Origin: Aquariibacter sp964433315
GTDB taxonomy: Bacteria; Pseudomonadota; Gammaproteobacteria; Burkholderiales; Burkholderiaceae_C
Length of the DNA stretch: 46,335 nt
NCBI GenBank assembly: GCA_964433315.1
Contig: CAYSQO010000010.1
Span: 1 to 46,335 of the forward strand
Reading direction: 5' to 3'
Under the pieces are notes generated by a model. It was given only the letters and a program-made list of their open reading frames with translations, was not told the origin of the DNA and made no database searches. Positions 20,201 through 27,404 of the stretch are shown here, piece after piece (within the stretch, counting starts at the first letter, position 1; each line of letters opens with the position of its first letter). Made by a program: the position numbers and the translations under genes.

Positions 20201-21255
20201 AGGCCCAGCGCTTCATGCACGATCTGCTCAAGCCGCTGGCCCGGGCCCAGACCGCCGCGCCGCCGGCCACGCTGGGCGCAGCGCCGATACGCGAGCAGGT
20301 CATCCACTTCATCAACAAGAAGATGCCGGGCGGCCTGCCCAAGAAGACGGCCCGGGCGCTGCTGGACGTGGAGGACCGCGACTACGTGCCGATCATCCGC
20401 GACCCGCAGCGGACCACGGCCGACAGCGAGGCGGTCTTCTACTTCCCGGGCTGCGGCTCGGAGCGCCTGTTCAGCCAGGTCGGCCTGGCCACCCAGGCCA
20501 TGCTGTGGGAAGCCGGCGTGCAGACCGTGCTGCCGCCGGGCTACCTGTGCTGCGGCTACCCGCAGCGCGGCAGCGGCCAGTTCGACAAGGCCGACAAGAT
20601 CATCACCGACAACCGGGTGCTGTTCCACCGCGTGGCCAACACGCTGAACTACCTGGACATCAAGACGGTGGTGGTCAGCTGCGGCACCTGCTACGACCAG
20701 CTGCAGGGCTACCGCTTCGAGGACATCTTCCCCGGCTGCCGGATCATCGACATCCACGAGTTCCTGCTGGAGAAGGGCATCACCCTGCCGAAGGCCTCGG
20801 ACGGCGCCAACTACCTGTACCACGACCCCTGCCACAGCCCGATGAAGCTGCAGGCGCCGATGAAGACGGTGCAGGCCCTGCTCGGCCCGGCCGTGCAGGC
20901 CAGCGAACGCTGCTGCGGCGAAAGCGGCACCCTGGGCGTGACCCGGCCCGACATCTCCACCCAGGTGCGCTTCCGCAAGACGGAGGAGCTGCGCAAGTCC
21001 GCCGCCGCGCTGCAGTCGGCCGGCAAGCTGGCGGACGGCGGCACGGTCAAGGTGCTGACCTCCTGCCCGAGCTGCCTGCAGGGCCTGTCGCGCTACGAGG
21101 GCGACCTCAAGGGCGTCGGCGAGGGCAAGGTCAACGGCCTGCTGGAAGCCGACTACATCGTCGTCGAGATGGCCCGCCAGATTCTGGGCGAGCAGTGGCT
21201 GCCGGACTATGTGCGGCGCGCCAACGCCGGCGGCATCGAGCGGGTGCTGCTGTGA
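17206..21255 (+). CDS. Large FAD-linked oxidase/iron-sulfur oxidoreductase (DUF3683 family)
   Basis: This 1349-residue fusion has several parts in order. An N-terminal region (about 1-190) has the DUF3683-type start SIRLREIPYNYTSLSDREIV. A PCMH/VAO FAD-binding domain (about 190-420) contains PRGGGTGYTGGAVPLSW and SCIGGNIAMNAGG. The FAD-oxidase C-terminal domain follows to about 820, with GDGNVHTNIPVN and GEHGIGITK. Two [4Fe-4S] motifs lie at Cys870/873/876/880 and Cys932/935/938/942. Two CCG (cysteine-rich) domains include FPGCGSERL, LCCGYPQRGSGQ, HDPCH and CCGESG. The plan is that of D-lactate/2-hydroxyacid dehydrogenases fused to a GlpC-like electron-transfer unit; the substrate is not known. 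It is probably a membrane-associated electron donor to quinone. The stop overlaps the next gene (GTGA). Confidence 0.88.
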   Translation: MNAPHPLHRVQAPSRTGTTEPALIDGTHPSIRLREIPYNYTSLSDREIVLRLLGAAAWEQLLLLRGERQTGRSARMLYEVLGDIWVVQRNPYLQDDLLGSPKRRGQLIEALHHRLAEVEKRRQPKNPERDAMVSALLAAARAAVDRFATHFEDSAALRRRALRVLGRHTRRDNLKFDALSRVAHVTDATDWRVEYPFIVLTPDSEAEMAALVAGCIELGLTIVPRGGGTGYTGGAVPLSWKSAVINTEKLEAMSEVEWVRLPGVEAPVPTVATEAGVVTQRVADAAERAGHVFAVDPTSAEASCIGGNIAMNAGGKKAVLWGTALDNLASWKMVTPEAGWLEVVRLNHNLGKIHDVAVASFELRHLDRDGRTVLRTERLDIPGRVFRKEGLGKDVTDKFLAGLPGIQKEGCDGLITSARWIVHRLPAHTRTVCLEFFGNARDAVPAIVEIKDLMATLAQPADGQPPVLLAGLEHLDDRYLKAVGYATKSQRGGGKLPKMVLIGDLVGDDEASVARAASEVVRIANARGGEGFTAVSAEARKKFWLDRKRTAAIARHTNAFKVNEDVVIPLPRMGDYTNGIERINIELSLRNKLALAARLGDFFAAGQLPLGKTDDAAEIASAELLEDRAARALALVAGVQAQWQAWLDGLDRPVTALPAAFAPSGESRGEGSVFEQLQDGRLRASWKAQLLAPLQQLFAGAAFAPVIAACRAIHQEELRGRVWVALHMHAGDGNVHTNIPVNSDNYAMLQTAHEAVARIMALARSLGGVISGEHGIGITKLEFLSDEELAPFADYKRRVDPEGRFNRGKLLRGGAQQALRAAGADGTAPAELHPADLSHAYTPSFGLMGHESLILQQSDIGAISDAVKDCLRCGKCKPVCATHVPRANLLYSPRNKILATSLLVEAFLYEEQTRRGVSLKHWQEFEDVADHCTVCHKCASPCPVKIDFGDVSMAMRHLLRKMGKKSFRPGNAAAMFFLNARNPETIKLARSAMVGVGFKAQRFMHDLLKPLARAQTAAPPATLGAAPIREQVIHFINKKMPGGLPKKTARALLDVEDRDYVPIIRDPQRTTADSEAVFYFPGCGSERLFSQVGLATQAMLWEAGVQTVLPPGYLCCGYPQRGSGQFDKADKIITDNRVLFHRVANTLNYLDIKTVVVSCGTCYDQLQGYRFEDIFPGCRIIDIHEFLLEKGITLPKASDGANYLYHDPCHSPMKLQAPMKTVQALLGPAVQASERCCGESGTLGVTRPDISTQVRFRKTEELRKSAAALQSAGKLADGGTVKVLTSCPSCLQGLSRYEGDLKGVGEGKVNGLLEADYIVVEMARQILGEQWLPDYVRRANAGGIERVLL

Positions 21256-21689
21256 ACGCGGCCGCCGCCCCGTCCTGCGAGCTGTGCGCCGGGGACGGCG
21301 GCGAGCTGGTCTGGCGCGGCGCCGAGCTGCGCGTGATCCGGGCGGCGGAGGCGGACGTCCCGGCCTTCTACCGCGTGGTCTGGAACGCCCACGTCGCCGA
21401 GATGAGCGATCTGGACCCCGGTGCCCGGGCCCGGCTGCTGGACGCGGTGATGGCGGTGGAGCAGGCCCTGCGCGAGGTGCTGGCCCCGGCCAAGATCAAT
21501 CTGGCCAGCCTGGGCAACATGGTGCCGCACCTGCACTGGCACGTGATCGCCCGGGATCCGGCCGACAGCCGCTGGCCGGCCCCGGTCTGGGCCCCGGCCG
21601 CGCGTGCGGTCGAGCCCGCGCGGCAGGCCGACTGGCTGGCCTGCCAGGCCGCGGTCCAGCGCCGGATTCGTGAGCGACTGGCACCGTGA
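21252..21689 (+). CDS. HIT family protein
   Basis: This 145-residue protein belongs to the histidine-triad nucleotide-binding superfamily. The catalytic triad motif HLHWHV is at residues 93-98 (His93, His95, His97), preceded by the nucleotide-contact stretch KINLASLGN (81-89). An N-terminal CELC pair (Cys9, Cys12) may bind zinc, as in some HIT branches. The GTG start at 21252 overlaps the stop of the oxidoreductase gene by four bases (GTGA), implying translational coupling. Substrate unknown; HIT proteins hydrolyse AMP-lysine-type or dinucleotide substrates. Conserved adjacency to the oxidoreductase suggests a linked role, but this is inference. Confidence 0.87.
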   Translation: MNAAAAPSCELCAGDGGELVWRGAELRVIRAAEADVPAFYRVVWNAHVAEMSDLDPGARARLLDAVMAVEQALREVLAPAKINLASLGNMVPHLHWHVIARDPADSRWPAPVWAPAARAVEPARQADWLACQAAVQRRIRERLAP

Positions 21690-21724
21690 CGGTGCCTGGA
21701 GCCGCCATCCCGTCATGGCGGCTC
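21680..21724. terminator. Two tandem hairpins after the HIT gene
   Basis: GGCACC/GGTGCC (21680-21685 with 21691-21696) spans the HIT stop codon. A perfect 10-bp stem (21699-21708 with 21715-21724, loop CCCGTC) follows. There is no T-run, so they could be terminators, processing sites or mRNA-stability elements. Confidence 0.45.
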
Positions 21725-21807
21725 GCTACACTCGGACGCTCCCGGGGCCGCATCTGGCCCGATCCCTGCAACGTTGAGCAGTCTGGCGACCCCGCCGGAC
21801 TTCCCCC

Positions 21808-22245
21808 ATGGCCGGACTTCGAGACGACACCCCCATTCCGACCGCGCTGACCGTCCACCAACAGTCCCGCGTCCTTGAAATCGGCTACGCCGATGGGTCG
21901 GTTTACCGTCTGCCGTTCGAGTTTCTGCGCGTGCTGTCCCCCTCGGCGGAGGTACAGGGCCACGGCCCGGGTCAGGAAACCCTGCAGACCGGCAAGCGGG
22001 AGGTGGGCATCGTCGAGATCGAGGCCGTCGGCCATTACGCCATCCAGCCGACCTTCTCCGACGGTCACAGCTCCGGCCTGTACGCCTGGGACTACCTGCA
22101 CCACCTGGCCGTCCACCAGGACACGCTGTGGCAGGCCCACCTGGACCGGCTGGCCGCCGCCGGCCTGGACCGCGACGCGCCGATGGCCGAGGCGGCGTCG
22201 GCCCACGCCGCGGGCGGCTGCGGCAGCGGCCACTGCAGCCATTGA
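21808..22245 (+). CDS. DUF971 protein with Cys/His tail
   Basis: This 145-residue protein is of the DUF971 family, related to the N-terminal domain of gamma-butyrobetaine hydroxylase-like proteins. The family core is visible: LEIGYADGSVYRLPFEFLR (23-41) and PTFSDGHSSGLYAWDYLHHL (81-100), containing the conserved FxDGHxSGxYxWxYL. A short C-terminal tail has Cys138, His142, Cys143 and His145, which looks like a metal-binding patch. Function is not established; links to iron-sulfur cluster handling have been proposed for the family. It lies 19 bp upstream of ubiE, as commonly seen in betaproteobacteria, so an operon is likely. Confidence 0.85.
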   Translation: MAGLRDDTPIPTALTVHQQSRVLEIGYADGSVYRLPFEFLRVLSPSAEVQGHGPGQETLQTGKREVGIVEIEAVGHYAIQPTFSDGHSSGLYAWDYLHHLAVHQDTLWQAHLDRLAAAGLDRDAPMAEAASAHAAGGCGSGHCSH

Positions 22246-22264
22246 GGGGCCGGAGCCGCACGCC

Positions 22265-23020
22265 ATGAGCCAAGAGACCCACTTCGGCTTCGAGACCGTC
22301 GACTCCCGCGACAAGGCCCGGCGGGTGCGCGGCGTCTTCGATTCGGTCGCCGTCAAGTACGACCTGATGAACGACCTGATGTCCATGGGGCTGCATCGGG
22401 TCTGGAAGGCCTACACCCTGGCCGTGGCCCGGGTGCGCCCCGGCGACAAGGTGCTGGACCTGGCCGGCGGCACCGGTGACCTGGCCGAAGGCTTCTCCCG
22501 ACGGGTCGGGCCCGAGGGCACCGTGGTCCACACCGACATCAACGCCGCCATGCTCGGCTGCGGGCGCGACCGCCTGCACGACGCCGGTCTGGTGCTGCCC
22601 ACGACGCTCTGCGATGCCGAGCAGTTGCCCTTCCGCGACGGCAGCTTCGACGTGGTCAGCGTTGCCTTCGGCCTGCGCAACATGACCGACAAGGCACGCG
22701 CGCTGGCCGAGATGCAGCGCGTGCTGAAACCGGGCGGTCGCCTGCTGGTGCTGGAATTCTCCAAGGTGGCCAAGCCCTTGGAAAAACTCTACGACTGGTA
22801 TTCCTTCAAGGTGCTGCCACGCCTGGGTCAAGTCGTGGCGGGCGATGCCGATAGTTATCGTTACCTCGCCGAGTCGATCCGCATGCACCCGGGGCAGGCG
22901 GAACTCAAGGCGATGATGAAAGTCGCGGGCTTCGGCCATGTCGACGTCCACAACCTGACAGGCGGGGTGGTTGCCCTGCATGTCGGCCTGCGCTGCGACG
23001 CCGGCGGCGCCCCGGGTTGA
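22265..23020 (+). CDS. ubiE: Ubiquinone/menaquinone C-methyltransferase UbiE
   Basis: This 251-residue SAM-dependent methyltransferase performs the C-methylation step of ubiquinone (and menaquinone, where present) synthesis. The start MSQETHFGFETV is typical. Family hallmarks are VFDSVAVKYDLMNDLMSMGLHR (residues 24-45 approx.), the SAM motif LDLAGGTGDLAEGF and DAEQLPF, then AFGLRNMTD and LKPGGRLLVLEFSK. The C-terminus has YRYLAESIRMHP and a late hydrophobic segment with GGVVALHVGL. In many relatives ubiJ and ubiB follow; here the next genes are polysaccharide-export genes instead, so a break in the usual order occurs right after ubiE. Confidence 0.97.
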   Translation: MSQETHFGFETVDSRDKARRVRGVFDSVAVKYDLMNDLMSMGLHRVWKAYTLAVARVRPGDKVLDLAGGTGDLAEGFSRRVGPEGTVVHTDINAAMLGCGRDRLHDAGLVLPTTLCDAEQLPFRDGSFDVVSVAFGLRNMTDKARALAEMQRVLKPGGRLLVLEFSKVAKPLEKLYDWYSFKVLPRLGQVVAGDADSYRYLAESIRMHPGQAELKAMMKVAGFGHVDVHNLTGGVVALHVGLRCDAGGAPG

Positions 23021-23121
23021 ACCCACCCCTGCCCTGTCCCGCGCGCGATCGCGGGCCGTGTCAAGGACGGTCGGTCCTGCCCCCCGGCAGGTGACCGCCC
23101 CCTCTCCTTCAGGAGTCTTCG

Positions 23122-24174
23122 ATGAACCTCCCCTTCCGCGGCGTCCCCCATGCCGTCCGCCTGCGCACCGTGCTCTGTGTGGGTCTTGCCTCGGCCCTGC
23201 TCGTGGCCTGCGGCGGGGGGGACAGCAAGGACAAGCCGGCCACCCAGGTGGCCGCCAAGGTCAACAAGGAGGAGATCTCGGTCCACCAGATCAACTTCAT
23301 GCTGCAGCGGCAGCCCAACCTGAAGCCTGAGCAGGTCGAACCGGCGAGCCGCGTGGCCCTGGATCGACTGGTCGACCAGGAGCTCACCGTCCAGAAGGCG
23401 ATCGAGCAGAAGATCGACCGTGACCCGCGGGTCGTGCAGGCCCTGGATGCCGCCCGGCGCGAGATCATCGCTCGCGCCTACATCGATCGGATCGGGAACG
23501 GCGTGAGCCCGCCGAGTGATGCTGAGATCGCCGATTACTACGCGAAGAATCCAGCCCTCTTCAGCCAACGCCGCATCTATCAGCTGCAGGAATTCGTGGT
23601 CGAGGGGCCGAACGAGGCGCTGACGGCCCTGCAGACCCAACTGAGTGCGACCAAGGACGCAGCGCAGATCGTCAAGGTCCTCAATGCCAGCGGCCTGAAG
23701 GTCAACGCCTCGCAGGCTGTGCGCTCGGCCGAGCAGATCCCGCTGGCGGCCCTTGAGCGTTTCGCCAAGTTGCGTGACGGTGAGATCATGGTCAACCTCG
23801 GCGGGAACACCCTGCAGGCGATCTACCTGGCCTCGTCACGCAGTGCGCCCGTCAACGAGGCGCAGGCGCGCACCGCCATCGAGCGCTTCCTGCTGAACGA
23901 GCGCAAGCGGGAGCTGATCGCCAAGGATCTGAAGGCCCTGCGCGATGCCGGACAGGTCGAGTACCTTGGCAAGTTCGCCGACATGAAGGACGCACGGCCG
24001 GGCGCCGGCCCGGAAGCTGCTTCTGCAAGTGGACTCGATCTTCCGCCGCCTCCCGCGCCGACTGAAGCCCAGCCTGCCCCAGCCGAGCCAAGCCTTGCCG
24101 CCTCATCGGCAGCCTCGGCAGCAAGCGCCACGGGCCATGATGTACTGAACCGCGGCATCCGCGGTTTGAAGTGA
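23122..24174 (+). CDS. epsD: EpsD-type lipoprotein with SurA-like N-terminal domain
   Basis: This 350-residue exported lipoprotein has signal peptide residues 1-29 and lipobox LLVAC with Cys30 as the acylation site. The mature part begins with a Gly/Asp/Lys stretch. It contains a helical SurA/PpiC N-terminal-like chaperone domain (about 45-145), then a degenerate parvulin-like region (about 145-280). An Ala/Pro/Ser-rich tail (about 290-340) follows. This matches the EpsD peptidyl-prolyl isomerase family found upstream of EpsE/F/G and exosortase B in methylotrophic and related betaproteobacteria. A good AGGAG ribosome site precedes the ATG. It opens the eps locus, 101 bp after ubiE. True isomerase activity is uncertain because the parvulin core is poorly preserved. 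Confidence 0.78.
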   Translation: MNLPFRGVPHAVRLRTVLCVGLASALLVACGGGDSKDKPATQVAAKVNKEEISVHQINFMLQRQPNLKPEQVEPASRVALDRLVDQELTVQKAIEQKIDRDPRVVQALDAARREIIARAYIDRIGNGVSPPSDAEIADYYAKNPALFSQRRIYQLQEFVVEGPNEALTALQTQLSATKDAAQIVKVLNASGLKVNASQAVRSAEQIPLAALERFAKLRDGEIMVNLGGNTLQAIYLASSRSAPVNEAQARTAIERFLLNERKRELIAKDLKALRDAGQVEYLGKFADMKDARPGAGPEAASASGLDLPPPPAPTEAQPAPAEPSLAASSAASAASATGHDVLNRGIRGLK

Positions 24175-24196
24175 TCTTTCGAAGCCGGAGTCTTTG

Positions 24197-25051
24197 ATGT
24201 ACGCCTTTCCCATGTTCCGCACCCTGGTCGCTGGTGGCTTGATCACAGCTGGCTTGGCCCTGCACAGCCTGTCCGCCCAAGCCCAGACCCCCGTGGCCGC
24301 GGCCGCATCTGCCACCGACCGCAGCGAGTACGTCATCGGGCCGGGAGACGTGATCAAGGTCTCGGTCTTCCAGAACCCAGACCTCGGGCTTGAAGCCCGC
24401 GTCAACGAGAACGGCACCATCCGCTTCCCGCTGATCGGCAGCGTCCGCATCGGCGGCCTGTCGGTGTCGAATGCCGAGAAAGCGATTGCCGACGGCCTGC
24501 GGGCCGGCGACTTCGTCAAGGAGCCGCAGGTCACGGTGCTGCTGGCGCAGATCCGCGCGAACTTGGTGGCCGTGCTCGGCCAAGTCGGCAAACCCGGCCG
24601 CTACCCGCTGGAGGTCGGCGGCACCAAGCTGATGGAGGTACTTGCCCAGGCAGGCGGCGTCGCACCGACCGGCTCGGACACCCTGGTGCTGTCGGGCCAG
24701 CGTGAGGGCAAGCCCTTCCGCAAGGAGATCGACATGCCCGCCGTGCTGGGCCCGACCCAGGACACGACAGCGGACATCGAGTTGCAAAATGGCGATGTCA
24801 TTTTCGTTGACCGTGCCCCGCAAATCTATATCTACGGTCAAATCCAGAAACCTGGGGTGATGCGCCTTGAGCGCAACATGACCCTGATGCAGGCCCTCGC
24901 CGCCGGCGGAGGCCTGACCCCGCGAGGCACCGAGAAGGGTTTGCGCGTCAACCGCCGCAAAGCCGACGGAAAGATTGAAGTACTCGAGCCCGGCATGAAC
25001 GACCCGCTTCGCCCGGATGACATCATTTACGTGCGCGAATCAATCTTCTGA
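24197..25051 (+). CDS. epsE: EpsE polysaccharide export protein (Wza-like)
   Basis: This 284-residue periplasmic/outer-membrane polysaccharide export protein has a cleavable signal (about 1-30, ending SAQAQ). The Poly_export domain begins SEYVIGPGDVIKVSVFQNPDL (about 43-63) and runs to about 125. SLBB-type beta-grasp repeats follow (ANLVAVLGQVGKPGRYPL and a second copy at IYIYGQIQKPGVMRLERNMT). It lacks the long C-terminal outer-membrane helix of E. coli Wza, so it probably works with another porin. CCGGAG lies 6 nt before ATG 24197; a TTG directly upstream is less likely. Part of this gene is less GC-rich than its surroundings. Confidence 0.9.
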   Translation: MYAFPMFRTLVAGGLITAGLALHSLSAQAQTPVAAAASATDRSEYVIGPGDVIKVSVFQNPDLGLEARVNENGTIRFPLIGSVRIGGLSVSNAEKAIADGLRAGDFVKEPQVTVLLAQIRANLVAVLGQVGKPGRYPLEVGGTKLMEVLAQAGGVAPTGSDTLVLSGQREGKPFRKEIDMPAVLGPTQDTTADIELQNGDVIFVDRAPQIYIYGQIQKPGVMRLERNMTLMQALAAGGGLTPRGTEKGLRVNRRKADGKIEVLEPGMNDPLRPDDIIYVRESIF

Positions 25052-25068
25052 TTGAGCAGGACTCCACC

Positions 25069-26496
25069 ATGAACCCACAGCAATTCATCAACATACTACG
25101 CCTGCGCTGGCGGATGATGCTCAGCATCATCGTTCTGATTGTCGGCGGAACCTACGGCGTCAGCATCATGCTGCCGAAGGTGTACGTCGCCGAGACCTCG
25201 CTGATCATCGAAATGCGCTCCGATCCGCTGATGGCCGCTTTCATGCCGGCGATCGCAGCGACCTCCTACCTCGGCACGCAGTCCGACATCATCCGCAGCG
25301 ACCGCGTGGCGGCGAAGGCCGTGCAGATTCTCGGCATGGACCGCCATGCGGAATCGCTGGAGAGCTGGCGTGCTGAAACCGGAGGCAAGGTCCCGATGGA
25401 CCGTTATTTCGGCGAGCTGCTTCTGAATAATTTGGCCGTGCAGGGCGGACGCTACAGCAATGTGGTCACCGTGAGCTACGGCTCGCAGGACCCGAAGTTT
25501 GCCGCGGCAGTTGCCAATGCCTTTGCCCAAGCTTATATCTCGACCAGCTCCTCGCTGCGCACCGAGCCAGCCAAGGATTTTGCCGAGTACTACGACTCGC
25601 AATCCGAATCGCTGCGCAAACAGCTCGAGGCAGCCCAGTCCAGGTTGACCGCATTTCAGAGCAAGCATGGCATCGTGGCTTCGCCGCAGCGTGTTGATGC
25701 CGAAGCAGCCCGGCTTGAATCCTTGAACATCCAGCTCGCCCAAGCCATGGCCGAGCGGACCGAGCTGTCGGCCCGCCAGCGCAATTCGGGCGTGGAAACC
25801 TCGCCGGACATCCAGAGCAGCCAGGCGGTTCAGAGCCTGAAGTCGCAACTCGCGACGGCTGAATCGAAGTTGACCGAGATCAGCAGCGTGGTCGGTTCGC
25901 GTCACCCGCAGCGACTGCTGCTGGAGGCCCAGATCAGCGGGCTGCGGGAGCAGCTCGATGCCGAAATGCGCCGGGTGACCGGCGCGACAGCCAACGTTAG
26001 CCGCCAGTCCGGCCAGAAGGTCGAGGAGCTGCGCAGCTTGGTCGAGCAGCAGAAGCGCACCGTGCTGGCCATGCGTGGCCAGCTCGACGAGATTTCCAAT
26101 CTGCAGCGCGATGTGGAGACTGCCCAGAAGGCCTACTTTTCGGTGGCTGACCGCCGCAACCAGCTGAACCTTGAAGGCAAGTCGGAGCAGGCCAATGCCC
26201 GCGTGGTGAGTCCGGCGGTCGAACCGCTCACCCCGGCCAAGCCCCGGATCATGGTGAACGTACTGCTTTCGGCTGCCCTGGGCACCGTCCTGGCTGTCGG
26301 CTTGGCGCTGGGCCTGGAGCTGCTGGACCGTCGTGTGCGCCAGGCCAGCGACCTGACGGACATCGAAGGCATTCCGCTGCTGGGCGTGATTTCGCCGACG
26401 GCCAAGCGGGGCAAGCGCCCGGCCATGCCGATCGCGCTGATGCGGCCGCGGGCTCGACCGGCCCCGCAGCTGACGATGAACGGAGAGTCGTCTTGA
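25069..26496 (+). CDS. epsF: EpsF chain-length determinant (PCP/Wzz-like)
   Basis: This 475-residue polysaccharide co-polymerase of the Wzz/GumC type has an N-terminal cytoplasmic start with TM1 (about 16-36). A large periplasmic region with long coiled-coil segments follows (about 175-380; e.g. ESLRKQLEAAQSRLTAFQSK and LKSQLATAESKLTEI). TM2 is at about 395-420. The proline-rich PxxP region next to TM2 (VVSPAVEPLTPAKPR) is typical. Such proteins set polysaccharide chain length and contact the cytoplasmic kinase. A ribosome site AGCAGG precedes ATG 25069. Its stop overlaps the TTG start of the kinase gene by four bases. Confidence 0.9.
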   Translation: MNPQQFINILRLRWRMMLSIIVLIVGGTYGVSIMLPKVYVAETSLIIEMRSDPLMAAFMPAIAATSYLGTQSDIIRSDRVAAKAVQILGMDRHAESLESWRAETGGKVPMDRYFGELLLNNLAVQGGRYSNVVTVSYGSQDPKFAAAVANAFAQAYISTSSSLRTEPAKDFAEYYDSQSESLRKQLEAAQSRLTAFQSKHGIVASPQRVDAEAARLESLNIQLAQAMAERTELSARQRNSGVETSPDIQSSQAVQSLKSQLATAESKLTEISSVVGSRHPQRLLLEAQISGLREQLDAEMRRVTGATANVSRQSGQKVEELRSLVEQQKRTVLAMRGQLDEISNLQRDVETAQKAYFSVADRRNQLNLEGKSEQANARVVSPAVEPLTPAKPRIMVNVLLSAALGTVLAVGLALGLELLDRRVRQASDLTDIEGIPLLGVISPTAKRGKRPAMPIALMRPRARPAPQLTMNGESS

Positions 26497-27404
26497 ACGC
26501 AGCCACCATGAACTATTCCAAGGCCCGGACGGCCGATCGCTCGATCGGTGCCATCCTGGTCGACGCGGGCATCCTCAGCCCCCAGGACGCCGAGCGCATC
26601 CTGCAGATGCAGAAGTCCGAGGGACTGCGCTTTGGCGAAGCCGGGATCCGGCTGGGCGTGCTGACCGAGGCCGACGTGCTGTACGCGCTCTCGCTGCAGT
26701 TCAACTATCCCTTCCTGCCGACGGGCCCGAACAAGCCCGTAAGTGACGAAGTGGTTGCCGCCTACCGCCCCTTCGGCGTCGAAGGCGATCAGATCCGCGC
26801 GCTGCGCAGCCAACTGCAGATGCGCTGGTTCAATGCCCCGGGCAAGCGGACGGCCTTGAGCGTGGTCAGCACTTCGCGCGGCGACGGCCGCAGCCATCTG
26901 GCGGCCAACTTGGCCGTGTCCTTCGCCCAGGTCGGCGAGCGGACGCTGCTGATCGATGCCGACCTACGCAATCCCCGCCAGCACGAGCTGTTCCGCCTGG
27001 AGGGTGGCGCGGGTCTGTCGAGCCTGCTGGCAGGTCGCATGCATGACCGTGCGGTCAGTTTCATTCCGGGTTTGCCTGGTCTGGCTGTACTGCCGGCCGG
27101 CCCGACGCCGCCTAACCCGGCCGAGCTGCTGGGCACCTCGTCGATCGATCGACTCCTCGAGCAGAGCATGTCGACCTTCGATGTGGTGATCATCGACACG
27201 CCGGCTTTCGAGCTGGGCGACGACGCGTTGCTGATGGCCCGCTTCACCGGTGCCGCGCTGGCCGTGGCGCGCAGTCACCAGACGAAATCGAAGCTGTTCG
27301 GCAACATGATCGGCGCGCTGTCGGACGTTGGGGCGCCAACGGTTGGCTCCGTGCTGGTTGACGTCCCGCTGAGCAAGAAGGCTGCGAAGGCCTACGGGGC
27401 ATGA
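26493..27404 (+). CDS. epsG: EpsG tyrosine kinase-like protein with N-terminal GSPII_E-type domain
   Basis: This 303-residue protein has an N-terminal module (about 17-75; SIGAILVDAGILSPQDAERIL then FGEAGIRLGVLTEADVLYALS) like the type II secretion E-protein N-terminal domain. A BY-kinase P-loop domain follows (about 95-300). Walker A' LLIDADLR (152-159) and Walker B VVIIDTP (231-237) are clear. The Walker A loop reads SRGDGRSH (128-135), with Arg133 where Lys is usual; I recall the same substitution in EpsG relatives. The C-terminus has only one tyrosine (KAYGA), not a Tyr cluster. The TTG start at 26493 is favoured over ATG 26508 because GGAGA sits 6 nt before it and it overlaps the epsF stop (TTGA). 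Confidence 0.85.
   Translation: MNAATMNYSKARTADRSIGAILVDAGILSPQDAERILQMQKSEGLRFGEAGIRLGVLTEADVLYALSLQFNYPFLPTGPNKPVSDEVVAAYRPFGVEGDQIRALRSQLQMRWFNAPGKRTALSVVSTSRGDGRSHLAANLAVSFAQVGERTLLIDADLRNPRQHELFRLEGGAGLSSLLAGRMHDRAVSFIPGLPGLAVLPAGPTPPNPAELLGTSSIDRLLEQSMSTFDVVIIDTPAFELGDDALLMARFTGAALAVARSHQTKSKLFGNMIGALSDVGAPTVGSVLVDVPLSKKAAKAYGA

Noticed and set aside
17185..20835. Very long open frame (about 1216 codons) on the minus strand
   Set aside because: It is fully antisense to the FAD/Fe-S oxidoreductase gene, whose domains are unmistakable. The antisense product is His/Gln/Val/Gly-rich with no family motif, as expected from GC-rich codon bias.
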